Positions 1 to 9,132 of a stretch of 64,000 bases of DNA are shown one piece after another. The stretch comes from UBA12202 sp049595035 (GTDB taxonomy: Bacteria > Pseudomonadota > Alphaproteobacteria > Puniceispirillales > UBA1172), in the NCBI GenBank assembly GCA_049595035.1, contig JBMYKD010000002.1, positions 62,001 to 126,000 on the forward strand, in the 5' to 3' direction. The number at the start of each line of letters is the position of its first letter. The stretch's first letter is position 1. The notes under the pieces were generated by a model, which saw nothing but the letters and a program-made list of their open reading frames with translations, had not been told where the DNA came from and ran no database searches. Made by a program: the position numbers and the translations under genes.

Positions 1-1
1 A

Positions 2-952
2 CTGGGATTGGCCACCAGCACCAATGCCGCGGATATTACCGCATCATTACAGTCATCACAAAAGATTGCCGTTGCAGTCATTGATTCCATTCAGACGATG
101 TTCTTGCCATCAATCGAATCAAGCCCCGGCACTGTCAGCCAGGTTCGTGCCAGCGCATTTGAATTAATCAGGGCTGCCAAAGCAAAAGGCGCGGCCATTA
201 TCATTGTCGGGCATGTGACGAAAGATGGTGCGATTGCTGGCCCCAAAGTGCTGGAACATATGGTTGATACGGTTCTTCACTTTGAAGGCGATCGCAGCCA
301 TCATTTCCGCATCTTGCGCTGTATCAAAAATCGCTTTGGCCCAACCGATGAAATCGGCGTGTTTGAAATGAAGGGTAATGGTCTGGCCGAAGTTTCTAAT
401 CCGTCTGAATTATTCCTTGCAGATCGACAGGAAAATGTATCTGGCGCAGTGGTGTTTGCAGGGCTGGAAGGAACGCGCCCAATTCTGGTTGAAATACAGG
501 CGCTTGTGGCCCCATCCACCATGGCAAATCCACGCCGAAATGTGGTTGGCTGGGATCAGGGGCGACTATCCATGCTTGCCGCCGTGTTAGAAGCCCGTGC
601 CGGCATCCCACTATCAGGACGGGATATTTTCCTTAACGTGGCTGGCGGGGTGAAAATTACCGAACCGGCGGCTGATCTGGCCGTGGCGGCGGCGTTGATA
701 TCTTCCATGAGTGGCCTGCCCTGTCCACGCAGTTGCGTGGTATTTGGTGAAGTCGGGCTGGCGGCAGAAACCCGCCGGGTCGCGCATCCGGATTTACGAT
801 TGAAAGAAGCAGCAAAACTTGGGTTTGATCAGGCGATTCTCCCGCCCAGTAAAGCAAAAGATATGACCGCACCAGATGGCATCGCCCTAAATTATGTTGC
901 TGATTTGAGCCAATTAATCGCCGCGCTTGGTGGCTTGAAAGACAATTCATGA
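2..952 (+). CDS. radA: DNA repair protein RadA/Sms, 5'-truncated by window edge
   Basis: RadA is a RecA-like ATPase that promotes branch migration during recombinational repair. The reading frame is open from base 2, so the N-terminal zinc finger and Walker A segment lie outside the window and the TTG at base 8 is not a real start. Visible are a Walker B-like stretch (VIDSIQT, about bases 77-97), the RadA-specific KNRFG motif (about 326-340), and a C-terminal Lon-protease-like domain from about base 430 to the end. CvpA follows 45 bases downstream on the same strand. The identification is secure; only the missing 5' end is unknown. Confidence 0.95.
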   Translation: MGLATSTNAADITASLQSSQKIAVAVIDSIQTMFLPSIESSPGTVSQVRASAFELIRAAKAKGAAIIIVGHVTKDGAIAGPKVLEHMVDTVLHFEGDRSHHFRILRCIKNRFGPTDEIGVFEMKGNGLAEVSNPSELFLADRQENVSGAVVFAGLEGTRPILVEIQALVAPSTMANPRRNVVGWDQGRLSMLAAVLEARAGIPLSGRDIFLNVAGGVKITEPAADLAVAAALISSMSGLPCPRSCVVFGEVGLAAETRRVAHPDLRLKEAAKLGFDQAILPPSKAKDMTAPDGIALNYVADLSQLIAALGGLKDNS

Positions 953-997
953 TAAGGCATTGCAGGGCATATAGATTATAGGGTAAAACGAACTGAC

Positions 998-1681
998 ATG
1001 GATATTAGCATACCGTTTAATTTGATTGATGTTCTGATAGTCATTATTGCCGTGATATCCGGTGTGATGGCTAGCTTACGCGGACTCATCCGGGAAGTGT
1101 TTGGTCTTGCCGGCTGGGTATTTGCCATAATTGGCGCTAATTTACTGTCCGAAGTAACAACGGAACAATTAGCCGAATATATCGCATCAGACGACTTACG
1201 CACATTATTAGGCTGGGCTTTACCATTTATTATTATTTCCATCATCTGGTATATTCTATCCAATATACTAAGCCCGCCATTACGGCGTTTCACACTGAAT
1301 ATGCTTGACCGTCCTCTTGGCTTTATTTACGGATTAGCCCGCGGTATTGTTATCGCGGCATTGATCTATATGGGGGCATTATTCGCCGTGGAAAAGGAAG
1401 ATGCGCTTCCCGACATGGTGCAACATGCAACCTTGATAGACGCCCTGCGAAGCACCACCATCTTTATGGCTAACCTGACACCGGAATCTATTCGTGATGA
1501 CATTGTGGAAAAAATCCCTGAAACCATCATTGACCCTGATGCACCATTAGAAAATGTCCTTCCGGAAGATACTATTTCCACCTCCGATGAAAGCAATTCA
1601 TCCTCTGCTTCACCATCAAAAACCGGATCTTTACTTCAGGATGAACTAGGTAATTTGCCAACAATAACAGATGGAGATTAA
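998..1681 (+). CDS. cvpA: CvpA family inner-membrane protein
   Basis: A 227-residue protein of the CvpA family, named for its need in colicin V production in E. coli and later tied to envelope stress tolerance; its molecular function is unsettled. The N-terminal two thirds hold about four hydrophobic segments (roughly residues 8-28, 33-52, 68-88 and 105-128). The C-terminal tail is soluble, acidic and rich in Ser and Pro. The gene ends two bases before purF, the conserved cvpA-purF arrangement of many proteobacteria, so the two are very probably co-transcribed. The low-complexity tail after residue 190 is typical for alphaproteobacterial members. Confidence 0.9.
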   Translation: MDISIPFNLIDVLIVIIAVISGVMASLRGLIREVFGLAGWVFAIIGANLLSEVTTEQLAEYIASDDLRTLLGWALPFIIISIIWYILSNILSPPLRRFTLNMLDRPLGFIYGLARGIVIAALIYMGALFAVEKEDALPDMVQHATLIDALRSTTIFMANLTPESIRDDIVEKIPETIIDPDAPLENVLPEDTISTSDESNSSSASPSKTGSLLQDELGNLPTITDGD

Positions 1682-1683
1682 TC

Positions 1684-3126
1684 ATGCCGCATAATGGTAA
1701 GGTGCCATTTGACGGGTTTCAGGAAGAATGTGCGGTATTTGGCGTTTATGGAACTGATGAAGCGGCTGTTCATACCGCGCTTGGGTTGCATGCACTCCAG
1801 CATCGTGGTCAGGAAGCCACTGGCATCGTCAGTTTTGACGGCGAAACATATCATAGTCATCGCGGCTTTGGTCATGTAGGTGAAAACTTTGATGCGGCTT
1901 CAGGCCATCTGGATAAACTGGTTGGCCATGCCGCTATCGGGCATAACCGTTATTCTACGACCGGCAAGCCAGAGCTGAGAAATATTCAGCCTTTCTTTTC
2001 GGAACTTGCATTTGGTGGTTTTGCCCTGGCCCATAACGGGAATTTAACCAATGCCGACAGATTGCGGCAATCGCTGGTTCAGACAGGAAGTCTGATGCAA
2101 AGCACAACAGATACCGAGGTCATCATCCATCTGGTGGCGCGGTCGCATCAGACTGATCCGGCCTTGCGTCTGGTTGATGCCATGAAACAGGTAGAAGGTG
2201 CGTATTCCCTTGTTAGTCTTTCACCGCAGGGGCTGATTGCTATGCGTGATCCCCATGGTGTTCGTCCGCTGGTGCTTGGCCAGATAGGCGGCGCCTATGT
2301 TGTTGCTTCTGAAACATGTGGGCTGGATATTATCGGTGCTGGTTTTATTCGTGATATCAAGCCCGGTGAAATGATTATCATCAATGATAAAGGGGTTACT
2401 TCATCACAACCATTAGCCCCTAAACCATCGCGTTTCTGTATATTCGAATATGTCTATTTTGCCCGTCCGGATAGTGTGATGGAAAACCAGCATGTATACG
2501 GCGCAAGGAAAAATATTGGCCATCAACTGGCAAGAGAAAGCCATGTTGATGCCGATGTTATTGTTCCAGTACCGGATTCAGGTGTTCCCGCCGCGTTAGG
2601 ATATGCCGAAGAAACGAACATTCCTTTTGATTTTGGCATTATTAGAAATCATTATGTTGGCCGAACCTTTATCCAACCAACCGATTTAGGCCGTCAGACC
2701 GGCGTTAAGATGAAACATAATGCCAATAGCATGACCATCAAAGGCAAGCGCGTGATTCTGGTGGATGATTCGATTGTTCGCGGCACGACGTCAATCAAGA
2801 TCGTTAATATGATCCGTCAGGCAGGGGCATCGGAAGTCCATATGCGGATTGCTAGCCCGCCGACAACCAACCCATGCTTTTATGGTGTAGATACCCCTGA
2901 TCGTGATAAACTCATTGCTTCACATATGGATACTGATGCCATTGGCAAACATATTGGTGTTGATAGTCTGGCCTTTATTTCTATTGATGGCCTTTATCGG
3001 GCTTTGAATGAAGCCAAACGCAATATCCAAGCTCCACAATATTGTGATGCCTGCTTTACCGGCGAATACCCGATAGAACCCGGCCGTAGCGATGGCCATT
3101 CAACGAAAGGAATTATTTGCAAATGA
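1684..3126 (+). CDS. purF: Amidophosphoribosyltransferase PurF
   Basis: PurF catalyses the first step of purine synthesis, making phosphoribosylamine from PRPP and glutamine. The 480-residue length is normal. The glutamine amidotransferase nucleophile is Cys16 (in EECAVFGVYG), preceded by a short propeptide that is normally removed. The PRPP-binding loop VILVDDSIVRGTT lies near residues 357-369. Cysteines in SRFCIFEYVYFA, NPCFYG and QYCDACF match the four [4Fe-4S] ligands of the Bacillus-type enzyme, so an iron-sulfur form is likely. Its stop overlaps the start of the next gene as ATGA. Confidence 0.97.
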   Translation: MPHNGKVPFDGFQEECAVFGVYGTDEAAVHTALGLHALQHRGQEATGIVSFDGETYHSHRGFGHVGENFDAASGHLDKLVGHAAIGHNRYSTTGKPELRNIQPFFSELAFGGFALAHNGNLTNADRLRQSLVQTGSLMQSTTDTEVIIHLVARSHQTDPALRLVDAMKQVEGAYSLVSLSPQGLIAMRDPHGVRPLVLGQIGGAYVVASETCGLDIIGAGFIRDIKPGEMIIINDKGVTSSQPLAPKPSRFCIFEYVYFARPDSVMENQHVYGARKNIGHQLARESHVDADVIVPVPDSGVPAALGYAEETNIPFDFGIIRNHYVGRTFIQPTDLGRQTGVKMKHNANSMTIKGKRVILVDDSIVRGTTSIKIVNMIRQAGASEVHMRIASPPTTNPCFYGVDTPDRDKLIASHMDTDAIGKHIGVDSLAFISIDGLYRALNEAKRNIQAPQYCDACFTGEYPIEPGRSDGHSTKGIICK

Positions 3127-3827
3127 CCTCTCTTAAAGATCGCATCGCGTTAGTTACAGGGGCGTCACGCGGTATTGGCAGAGCAGCAGCTAAAGCACTG
3201 GCCCGCGAAGGGGCACATATTATTGCCACCGCCAGAACACAGGCCGGCCTTGAAGAACTGGATGATGACATTAAAGCCGAAGGCGGCGCGGCAACCCTTG
3301 TCACCATGGATTTAAATGACAGGCCTGCCCTACCGCGTCTGGCCAGTGCTATTCATGAACGCTGGGGAAAGCTGGATATCATGATCATGAATGCCGGCAT
3401 TCTGGGCACATTAACACCCATTTCACATATGGAAGAAAACACATGGGATGAAGTGATAGCAACAAACCTTACCGCTGTGTTCCGGATGATCCATCACCTA
3501 GACCCGTTGTTCCGGCAATCCGATGCTGGTCGTGCCGTGCTTGTCACATCAGGTGCGGCAAGTGGAAAGATGCCCTACTGGTCAGCCTATGCCGCCAGCA
3601 AGGCCGGACTGGATGCTCTGGGCAAAAGCTGGGCAGCAGAACTAAAACATACCCCACATTACGTAAATATGCTTAGCCCGGGGCGCATTGCTACCAATAT
3701 GATTGGTCAGGCATTTCCGGGAATTGATAAATCAACCCTGCCAAATCCTGACGATATCGCAAGTGATTTCGTTAAATTATGCCAGCCAGACTGCCCCTAT
3801 CAGGGACAGATTTTACAAGCTGGTTAA
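3123..3827 (+). CDS. Short-chain dehydrogenase/reductase downstream of purF
   Basis: A classical SDR of 234 residues with an N-terminal NAD(P)-binding glycine motif (TGASRGIG), the NAG segment (MNAGILG), a serine in VLVTSGAASG and the catalytic YxxxK in YAASKAGLDAL. The substrate cannot be read from sequence. I place the start at the ATG at 3123, which overlaps the purF stop as ATGA, rather than the TTG two codons upstream. Translational coupling to purF is therefore likely. The gene converges on der with only 22 bases between stop codons and no terminator hairpin. Oxidoreductase class is certain; physiological role is not. Confidence 0.9.
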   Translation: MTSLKDRIALVTGASRGIGRAAAKALAREGAHIIATARTQAGLEELDDDIKAEGGAATLVTMDLNDRPALPRLASAIHERWGKLDIMIMNAGILGTLTPISHMEENTWDEVIATNLTAVFRMIHHLDPLFRQSDAGRAVLVTSGAASGKMPYWSAYAASKAGLDALGKSWAAELKHTPHYVNMLSPGRIATNMIGQAFPGIDKSTLPNPDDIASDFVKLCQPDCPYQGQILQAG

Positions 3828-3849
3828 TACCACTAAAAGGGCTTCAGCA

Positions 3850-5361
3850 TCAATTCACATACGGATTTTTGCTTTTTCGCATTAATAATCGCAATGGCAA
3901 TCCATCTAGCCCGAAATCTTCGCGCAACCCTGCCGCAAGATAGCGCAGATAATGTTCGGGTAAATCTGCTGGCCGGCTGACAAAAAGCGCAAAACTAGGA
4001 GGACGCGTTTTGATTTGCGTAGCATAGCGGATACGCAATCGTCTGCCTTGTACCAGTGGCGGGGGATGCGCCTCTAGCTTTAATTCCAGCCATCGGTTGA
4101 GATCAGCCGTCGGTATCCGCCAGTTCCAGCGATCATAGATGGTAAAGACTTGATCCATCAGCTTTTCGATACCCTTGCCTTTAAGGGCTGATATCGTGAC
4201 AATAGGAACACCTTTGACCTGCCCCAGCGATTGATCCAGCTGATAACGCATTTCTTTCAGACGTTCTTGTTTATTTGTGGTGATATCCCACATATTCGCG
4301 GCAATAACCATGGCACGGCCTTCTTCTGCTACTAACCGCGCAATAGCCAGGTCCTGACGATGGATATCTTCCCGCGCATAAATCATGACAATACAGACAT
4401 GGGCGAAACGAATGGCTCGCAAGGCATTATCCACCATGGCCTTTTCCAGCTTATCTTCGATGCGTGCCTTACGGCGCATGCCAGCAGTATCAACAAGCAT
4501 GATATCCTGATCCTGATAGGTAAATGGAATTTCAATCGCATCACGGGTAATACCGGCTTCTGGCCCTGTTAGCACCCGTTCTTCACCAAGCAGATAATTG
4601 GTCAGCGTTGATTTCCCCATATTAGGACGACCTATAATAGCAATGCGTAAAGGCCCTGTATCCTGTTCAATATCTATTGCACCAAGACTGGCATTAAAAC
4701 TGGAGTTGATATCGTCTTCACCATCTATATCGGTCAGGCTTTGCCGGGTATTCTCATCCTCATGTTCATTGCCAGAATCATCCGTTTCCTCATCCCACTG
4801 ATCACTGTCTTGTTCATCCGGGTCTGATACATCCGGCATGAGCAGATGCAATTTGCCCATATCCTTTGCTGCTTCAACAATGGCGTCATAAAGATCACCC
4901 AGCCCTTCGCCATGGGCGGCGGATACACCAATCGGTTGATCTAATCCCAGTTGCCATGCTTCCATTAATCCATCACGGCCAGCCTTGCCTTCGCATTTGT
5001 TGCCAACCGCTAATACCGCCGCCCCTGAACGCCGGATAGCTTTGGCAAAAAAGATATCTGCTTCTGTAAGGCCTGACCGTGCATCAAAAATAAGCAGAGT
5101 CAAATCACTATTGGCGATAGCATATTCCGTTTGCCGCCGCATTCTGTCTTCCAGACTGCCTTTGCTTGATTCTTCCAGACCGGCGGTATCAATCAGGTGA
5201 AATTCCAGCCCTGCCAGTTTGCCCAGACCTTCGCGGCGGTCACGAGTTACCCCCGGCCGATCATGGACAATGGCATGTTGGCGCCCTGTCAGACGATTAA
5301 ATAATGTTGATTTGCCAACATTAGGGCGACCAACAATGGATATACTGAATTTCTTCACCAT
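3850..5361 (-). CDS. der: Ribosome biogenesis GTPase Der (EngA)
   Basis: Der is a tandem GTPase needed for 50S subunit assembly. Domain 1 has GRPNVGKST, DRPGVTRD and DTAGLEE; domain 2 has GRPNMGKST, ITRDAIE and DTAGMRRKARIED; a KH-like domain ends the 503-residue protein. Between the GTPase domains (about residues 178-232) lies a long, strongly acidic linker. The base-recognition motifs deviate from NKxD: NKCE in domain 1, similar to the NKAE common in alphaproteobacteria as I recall, and NMWD in place of NKWD in domain 2. A Shine-Dalgarno-like AAGGCGG precedes the ATG. It is the last gene of yfgM-bamB-der, eight bases after bamB. Confidence 0.96.
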   Translation of the reverse strand: MVKKFSISIVGRPNVGKSTLFNRLTGRQHAIVHDRPGVTRDRREGLGKLAGLEFHLIDTAGLEESSKGSLEDRMRRQTEYAIANSDLTLLIFDARSGLTEADIFFAKAIRRSGAAVLAVGNKCEGKAGRDGLMEAWQLGLDQPIGVSAAHGEGLGDLYDAIVEAAKDMGKLHLLMPDVSDPDEQDSDQWDEETDDSGNEHEDENTRQSLTDIDGEDDINSSFNASLGAIDIEQDTGPLRIAIIGRPNMGKSTLTNYLLGEERVLTGPEAGITRDAIEIPFTYQDQDIMLVDTAGMRRKARIEDKLEKAMVDNALRAIRFAHVCIVMIYAREDIHRQDLAIARLVAEEGRAMVIAANMWDITTNKQERLKEMRYQLDQSLGQVKGVPIVTISALKGKGIEKLMDQVFTIYDRWNWRIPTADLNRWLELKLEAHPPPLVQGRRLRIRYATQIKTRPPSFALFVSRPADLPEHYLRYLAAGLREDFGLDGLPLRLLMRKSKNPYVN

Positions 5362-5369
5362 AAACCGCC

Positions 5370-6692
5370 TTAGCGATATGCATAAAGACGACCAGAATCA
5401 TCTAGCACAATTAAGGTTCCGCCCGATACAATAGGAGGTGCTGATATCTGATGAGATATCGATAAATTATTTTCTATGTCGCCGGTATCAGGGTTAAGGA
5501 AAAAAGCGCGTCCATTGTGATCAAGCACAAGGACTTTCCCGCCGGCAACAACAGGGCCTAAATGCCGGATAGGATCATCAGATACACTGACATCAAGAGG
5601 AATAGCACCGGGAAGGCTGGTTATCCACCGCAATGCCCCATCAGTCCGGCGCAACGCATAGACCCGGCCTTTGGTACTGACAACAAATATGGATTTACCA
5701 GCAATCCATGGCATCTGATGGCTAGGCAATATCATTTCCCAGACAGGGCTTCCGGTTTTGGTATTAAATGCGGCGAAACGACCGGAAATACTGCCGACAT
5801 ATACCATACCGCCAGCATGAACCGGATGACCAATAATAGCATTAATCTGATCAAGAGCTGTTCGCGGCAGGAGGCTGGAAAGATTATCACCCCACAGAAA
5901 TCCCCCATGATTGGTTTCAAGGGCAGAAACCTCAGCATCATTACCGGCAAAAACCAGTTCGTTTTTTACAATCGCTGGTGAGGAAACGCCAAGAACACGG
6001 GTTGTTTCAGTATTGCCAATGCGTGTCCATAAGGTTTGTCCATCTGACGCATCCATGACTATCAATCGTCCGTCAAAATCGGTTACCGCCAGATATTTAT
6101 CAGCGACCGTCGGGCCCCCAAGAATAGGAAGATCAAAATTCTTTCGCCAGATTTCATCACCAGTAGCGGCATCCAGTCTTACCAAGGCATGACCACCAGC
6201 ATGGGCATAAATCTGACCATCAGCGAAACCTATACCGCCTGAAATGCCGGGCTGGGTTTGATCAAAACGGTCTTCGATCTGATGTGACCAGATCATACGG
6301 CCATCGGTGATATCAACCGCACTTAGCATGGCGTCCGGCGTAATAGCAAAGACCATATTTTGACTAGCCACTGGCTGTGCCATCAATGTCCCCAGATCAG
6401 CACTATCACCAATTTTCACCGACCATATCTTTTTCAGGGGTAATTCAAGGGCCAGATGTCCGCCGGAATGCGACGGTAATAATCCGGGATGACCAAAAAT
6501 AATGTTAGGCACCGCATCACCAATTCCTGCGCCTTCGGCAAAAGCAGCATCATCGGTTTCCGGCAGGGCGATATCATCCAGTATCGCTTCGCGGTCACCG
6601 GGCAGAATAATATCCTTATCACCACAAGCTGACAGCCCAAGCATGACCAAAAGCATAAAGCAGATAGATGGTATACGGATGATCATGCTCAT
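5370..6692 (-). CDS. bamB: Outer-membrane assembly lipoprotein BamB (PQQ-like beta-propeller)
   Basis: A 440-residue secreted beta-propeller resembling BamB, the BAM-complex lipoprotein that helps insert outer-membrane proteins. The N-terminus has a signal peptide ending in a lipobox (LGLSAC, lipidated Cys about residue 23). The rest consists of repeated blade motifs with the PQQ-like pattern, for example GRMIWS, GDEIWRK, GQTLWTR, GSPVWEM and GALRWIT. Two starts are possible, ATG at 6692 or ATG at 6686; a GGAG element sits better spaced for the second. It lies between yfgM-like and der genes, the same order as in E. coli, which strongly supports BamB over a PQQ dehydrogenase. Confidence 0.9.
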   Translation of the reverse strand: MSMIIRIPSICFMLLVMLGLSACGDKDIILPGDREAILDDIALPETDDAAFAEGAGIGDAVPNIIFGHPGLLPSHSGGHLALELPLKKIWSVKIGDSADLGTLMAQPVASQNMVFAITPDAMLSAVDITDGRMIWSHQIEDRFDQTQPGISGGIGFADGQIYAHAGGHALVRLDAATGDEIWRKNFDLPILGGPTVADKYLAVTDFDGRLIVMDASDGQTLWTRIGNTETTRVLGVSSPAIVKNELVFAGNDAEVSALETNHGGFLWGDNLSSLLPRTALDQINAIIGHPVHAGGMVYVGSISGRFAAFNTKTGSPVWEMILPSHQMPWIAGKSIFVVSTKGRVYALRRTDGALRWITSLPGAIPLDVSVSDDPIRHLGPVVAGGKVLVLDHNGRAFFLNPDTGDIENNLSISHQISAPPIVSGGTLIVLDDSGRLYAYR

Positions 6693-6701
6693 GCTCCGAT
6701 C

Positions 6702-7331
6702 TTATTCTTTGTTAGCCAACACAGATTCCAGTAATTGCTGTCTGGCTCTGGCGCGTTGAGTTAATGGCAGAGATAGTGATTTCCATGTTTCCATATAAGC
6801 AACAGCAGCCGCCTGATCCCCATCATCAAGGCTAATCGCAATCTGCCATTCCAGTTTTAGTGATGCCCATGGGCTAGTCATATGATCAATTCGGTCAAGA
6901 CGCGCCATGCGTTCAGATCCTGTTACCGTATCCGGCGCATGAATGACCGATAATAGCAACGCCCCTTCACGATAAACGGTTTCAAGGCCATCATCATCGG
7001 CAAGGCTCAAATATATGGCTTCTGCACCAGCCGGGTCTGATTTTGATAATTCTGCCGCTGTTGCAAAACGTGCAAGCATACCATAGCCGTTGCTTTCATC
7101 TGTCAATCCTGCCAGATTACCGACAATATCATCAGACAGGACTGCCGCCTGATACTGGTTAGCCAGATCAGCCCGATGCGATTGATCCCAATAGATATAG
7201 GCCTGACGAGCTCCAACAAGAATAATAATGGCTAATATCCCGCCAATGACATAACCACCATATCGGCGCATGAGCAGACGGGCACGATCAGCACGCAGTT
7301 CTTCGTTAATTTCATGAAAAATATCACTCAT
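6702..7331 (-). CDS. YfgM-like tetratricopeptide membrane protein
   Basis: A 209-residue protein with a short cytoplasmic N-terminus (MSDIFHEINEELRADR), one transmembrane helix at about residues 28-48, and an alpha-helical periplasmic domain of the TPR_21 type. In E. coli, YfgM is a SecYEG-associated protein that works with PpiD on exported substrates. The assignment rests on topology, the conserved first segment and the yfgM-bamB-der gene order. Sequence in the TPR part diverges freely in this family, so the biochemical role is inferred. It starts the three-gene operon and is divergent from the DUF2794 gene across a 117-base spacer. Confidence 0.85.
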   Translation of the reverse strand: MSDIFHEINEELRADRARLLMRRYGGYVIGGILAIIILVGARQAYIYWDQSHRADLANQYQAAVLSDDIVGNLAGLTDESNGYGMLARFATAAELSKSDPAGAEAIYLSLADDDGLETVYREGALLLSVIHAPDTVTGSERMARLDRIDHMTSPWASLKLEWQIAISLDDGDQAAAVAYMETWKSLSLPLTQRARARQQLLESVLANKE

Positions 7332-7448
7332 TTTTTATCCCATCTCTTGACCAAATGGCACTATGACATGCAACATAATAGAATTGGATAACATAATCCA
7401 GCATAGAACGAAAAGAAATGCCGCAAAAGTAAAGGAGTTTATGGTTTC

Positions 7449-7787
7449 ATGCATGTGATTAGAAATGGAACAGATACAAAATCCAGAATCTCAACCGGAT
7501 ATTTCACGCGCATAGAATTAAACCAGATTCTTAATATTTATGCCAGATTTGTGTCCTCTGGGGAATGGCGGGATTACGCGCTTGATCATCTGGATGGCGT
7601 AGCCATATTTTCTATATATCGCAGCAGCGTTGAACAGCCCCTATTTACCATTGAAAAGCACAAGCTGAAAGGTCGTGACAGATGGCAATACCAATTGCGT
7701 GACCGCCGTAAATTGATAAAAACCGCTGGCGGTATCGATACGATTTTAAATACATTGAAAAACCTGCCCAAACTGGTACATAGTTAG
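7449..7787 (+). CDS. DUF2794 family protein
   Basis: A 112-residue soluble protein that I recognise as DUF2794, a family found mainly in alphaproteobacteria and without a known function. Family features are the F-x-R-x-E-L-x-x-I-L segment (TRIELNQILNIYARF), GEWRDYALD, and the strand-rich core AIFSIYRSS with LFTIEK. The ATG at 7449 is preceded by AAAGGAG about 11 bases upstream; an ATG at 7441, closer to that element, opens only a five-codon frame. DUF3126 follows 25 bases later, so the pair probably forms one transcript. No signal peptide or membrane helix is visible. Confidence 0.85.
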   Translation: MHVIRNGTDTKSRISTGYFTRIELNQILNIYARFVSSGEWRDYALDHLDGVAIFSIYRSSVEQPLFTIEKHKLKGRDRWQYQLRDRRKLIKTAGGIDTILNTLKNLPKLVHS

Positions 7788-7812
7788 TCAGAGCAATAAA
7801 TGAGAGGATACC

Positions 7813-8028
7813 ATGGAAGCCGGAGAAACCAGTCAGATTGAACGCTATCTACGCGCAAAATTTAATAATACCACCATTCGCGCACGACCACGTTCAGACG
7901 ATGTTGCTGAAAGTTCTGCCGAAATATCTATGGATGGTGAATTTATTGGCGTTGTCTTCAAAGATACCGAAGATGGTGATACCTGCTATCACTTTCAGAT
8001 GACCATTCTTTCTGAAGACATTGAATAA
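7813..8028 (+). CDS. DUF3126 family protein
   Basis: A 71-residue protein matching DUF3126, another small family centred on alphaproteobacteria with no known function. Characteristic parts are IERYLRAKFNN near the N-terminus, the strand AEISMDGEFIGVVFKD and the ending CYHFQMTILSEDIE. The gene has a clear GAGAGGA ribosome binding site. The protein is acidic and predicted soluble. Its position directly after DUF2794 suggests shared expression, but no activity can be read from either sequence. The 98 bases that follow, up to the convergent trhO stop, hold a weak inverted repeat (CATGAC/GTCATG) without a T-run. Confidence 0.88.
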   Translation: MEAGETSQIERYLRAKFNNTTIRARPRSDDVAESSAEISMDGEFIGVVFKDTEDGDTCYHFQMTILSEDIE

Positions 8029-8126
8029 AAACACCTGATTGCAACAGCATTCACATGACATTCTGGCCAGATCAGGTCATGCCAGACAGGAATAAAGACA
8101 TAAATTCAGGCTTTTTCCTTTATATT

Positions 8127-9110
8127 TCAGGCCTCTTTGCCAGGTTTTTTTGGATTAGCCCCCAGATGCTCTACCCCTCTTTCTCTGGCTAGTTGCATCT
8201 GTTTATGCCGTTCTTCATACCGGCTTCTGCGTTCATCACTGATGCTATCGGCGCAATGGGGACAGCTCACCCCCGGCTTATATCTGGCATCTGTCATTTC
8301 ATCAGGGGCAAGCGGCATCCGGCAGGCATGGCATAAATCATAATCCGTCAGGCTCAACCCATGCCCAACGGCTACTCTATCATCAAAAACAAAACAATCA
8401 CCCTGCCACATGCTTTGATCAACTGGCACATCTTCCAGATAGCGCAAGATGCCGCCTTTGAGGTGATAGACGTCATCAAGGCCTATTTTTTTCGCTAGTG
8501 CTGTCGATTTTTCGCAGCGGATACCGCCCGTACAGAACATGGCCAGTTTCGGGGTTTTGCCCTGCTTCTGCCATTCGGTTTTCTGTTGTTCCAGCCATGC
8601 CGGAAACTCCCTGAAATTGGTTGTATGCGGGTTTATGGCACCCTTGAAACTGCCTATCGCTACTTCATAATCATTGCGCGTATCAATGACCAATGTGTCC
8701 GGATCGCTGATCAATGTATTCCAGTCAGCCGCATCCACATAAGTGCCGGCATGTCGGGATGGATCAATATCTGCCACCCCCATCGTCACAATCTCAGGCT
8801 TGATTTTCACCTTCAACCGGCGAAAAGGCATGTCCAGCGCGGCAGAAAATTTCATTTCCATGCCGTCATATCCATCTATGCTGTTCAGATAATCAACAAG
8901 AGCGGAAATGGATTCCGTGGTTCCTGCCACGGTGCCGTTAATACCTTCATGCGCCAGTAAAATCGTGCCTTTGATATCATGGATATCACAAAAATCATAA
9001 AGGGGATCACGCACAGATTGCGGATCAGGAAAATGAACAAAATGATATAGAGCAACGACGCGAATGGGTAAGTTATCCGGCATGAGATTCACCGTTTCAG
9101 CAGTTATCAT
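8127..9110 (-). CDS. trhO: tRNA uridine hydroxylase TrhO (YceA, rhodanese family)
   Basis: TrhO makes the 5-hydroxyuridine precursor of the wobble modification in a subset of tRNAs. The protein carries the family N-terminal domain (VVALYHFVHFPDP, LLAHEGINGTVAG), a rhodanese domain with the active-site loop MFCTGGIRCEKS, and a C-terminal Cys-rich zinc-binding-like segment (CHACRMPL, CPHC). An open frame extends upstream to 9224, but that would overlap the racemase-like gene; family N-termini favour the ATG at 9110 or the ATG at 9083. Neither has a strong Shine-Dalgarno. It lies 22 bases after the racemase-like stop. Confidence 0.92.
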   Translation of the reverse strand: MITAETVNLMPDNLPIRVVALYHFVHFPDPQSVRDPLYDFCDIHDIKGTILLAHEGINGTVAGTTESISALVDYLNSIDGYDGMEMKFSAALDMPFRRLKVKIKPEIVTMGVADIDPSRHAGTYVDAADWNTLISDPDTLVIDTRNDYEVAIGSFKGAINPHTTNFREFPAWLEQQKTEWQKQGKTPKLAMFCTGGIRCEKSTALAKKIGLDDVYHLKGGILRYLEDVPVDQSMWQGDCFVFDDRVAVGHGLSLTDYDLCHACRMPLAPDEMTDARYKPGVSCPHCADSISDERRSRYEERHKQMQLARERGVEHLGANPKKPGKEA

Positions 9111-9132
9111 ATATCCATACACTGCCGCACCC

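Noticed and set aside
5562..5981. 139-codon plus-strand frame inside bamB
   Set aside because: It is antisense to a well-supported beta-propeller gene, has no ribosome site and the translated sequence resembles no protein family.
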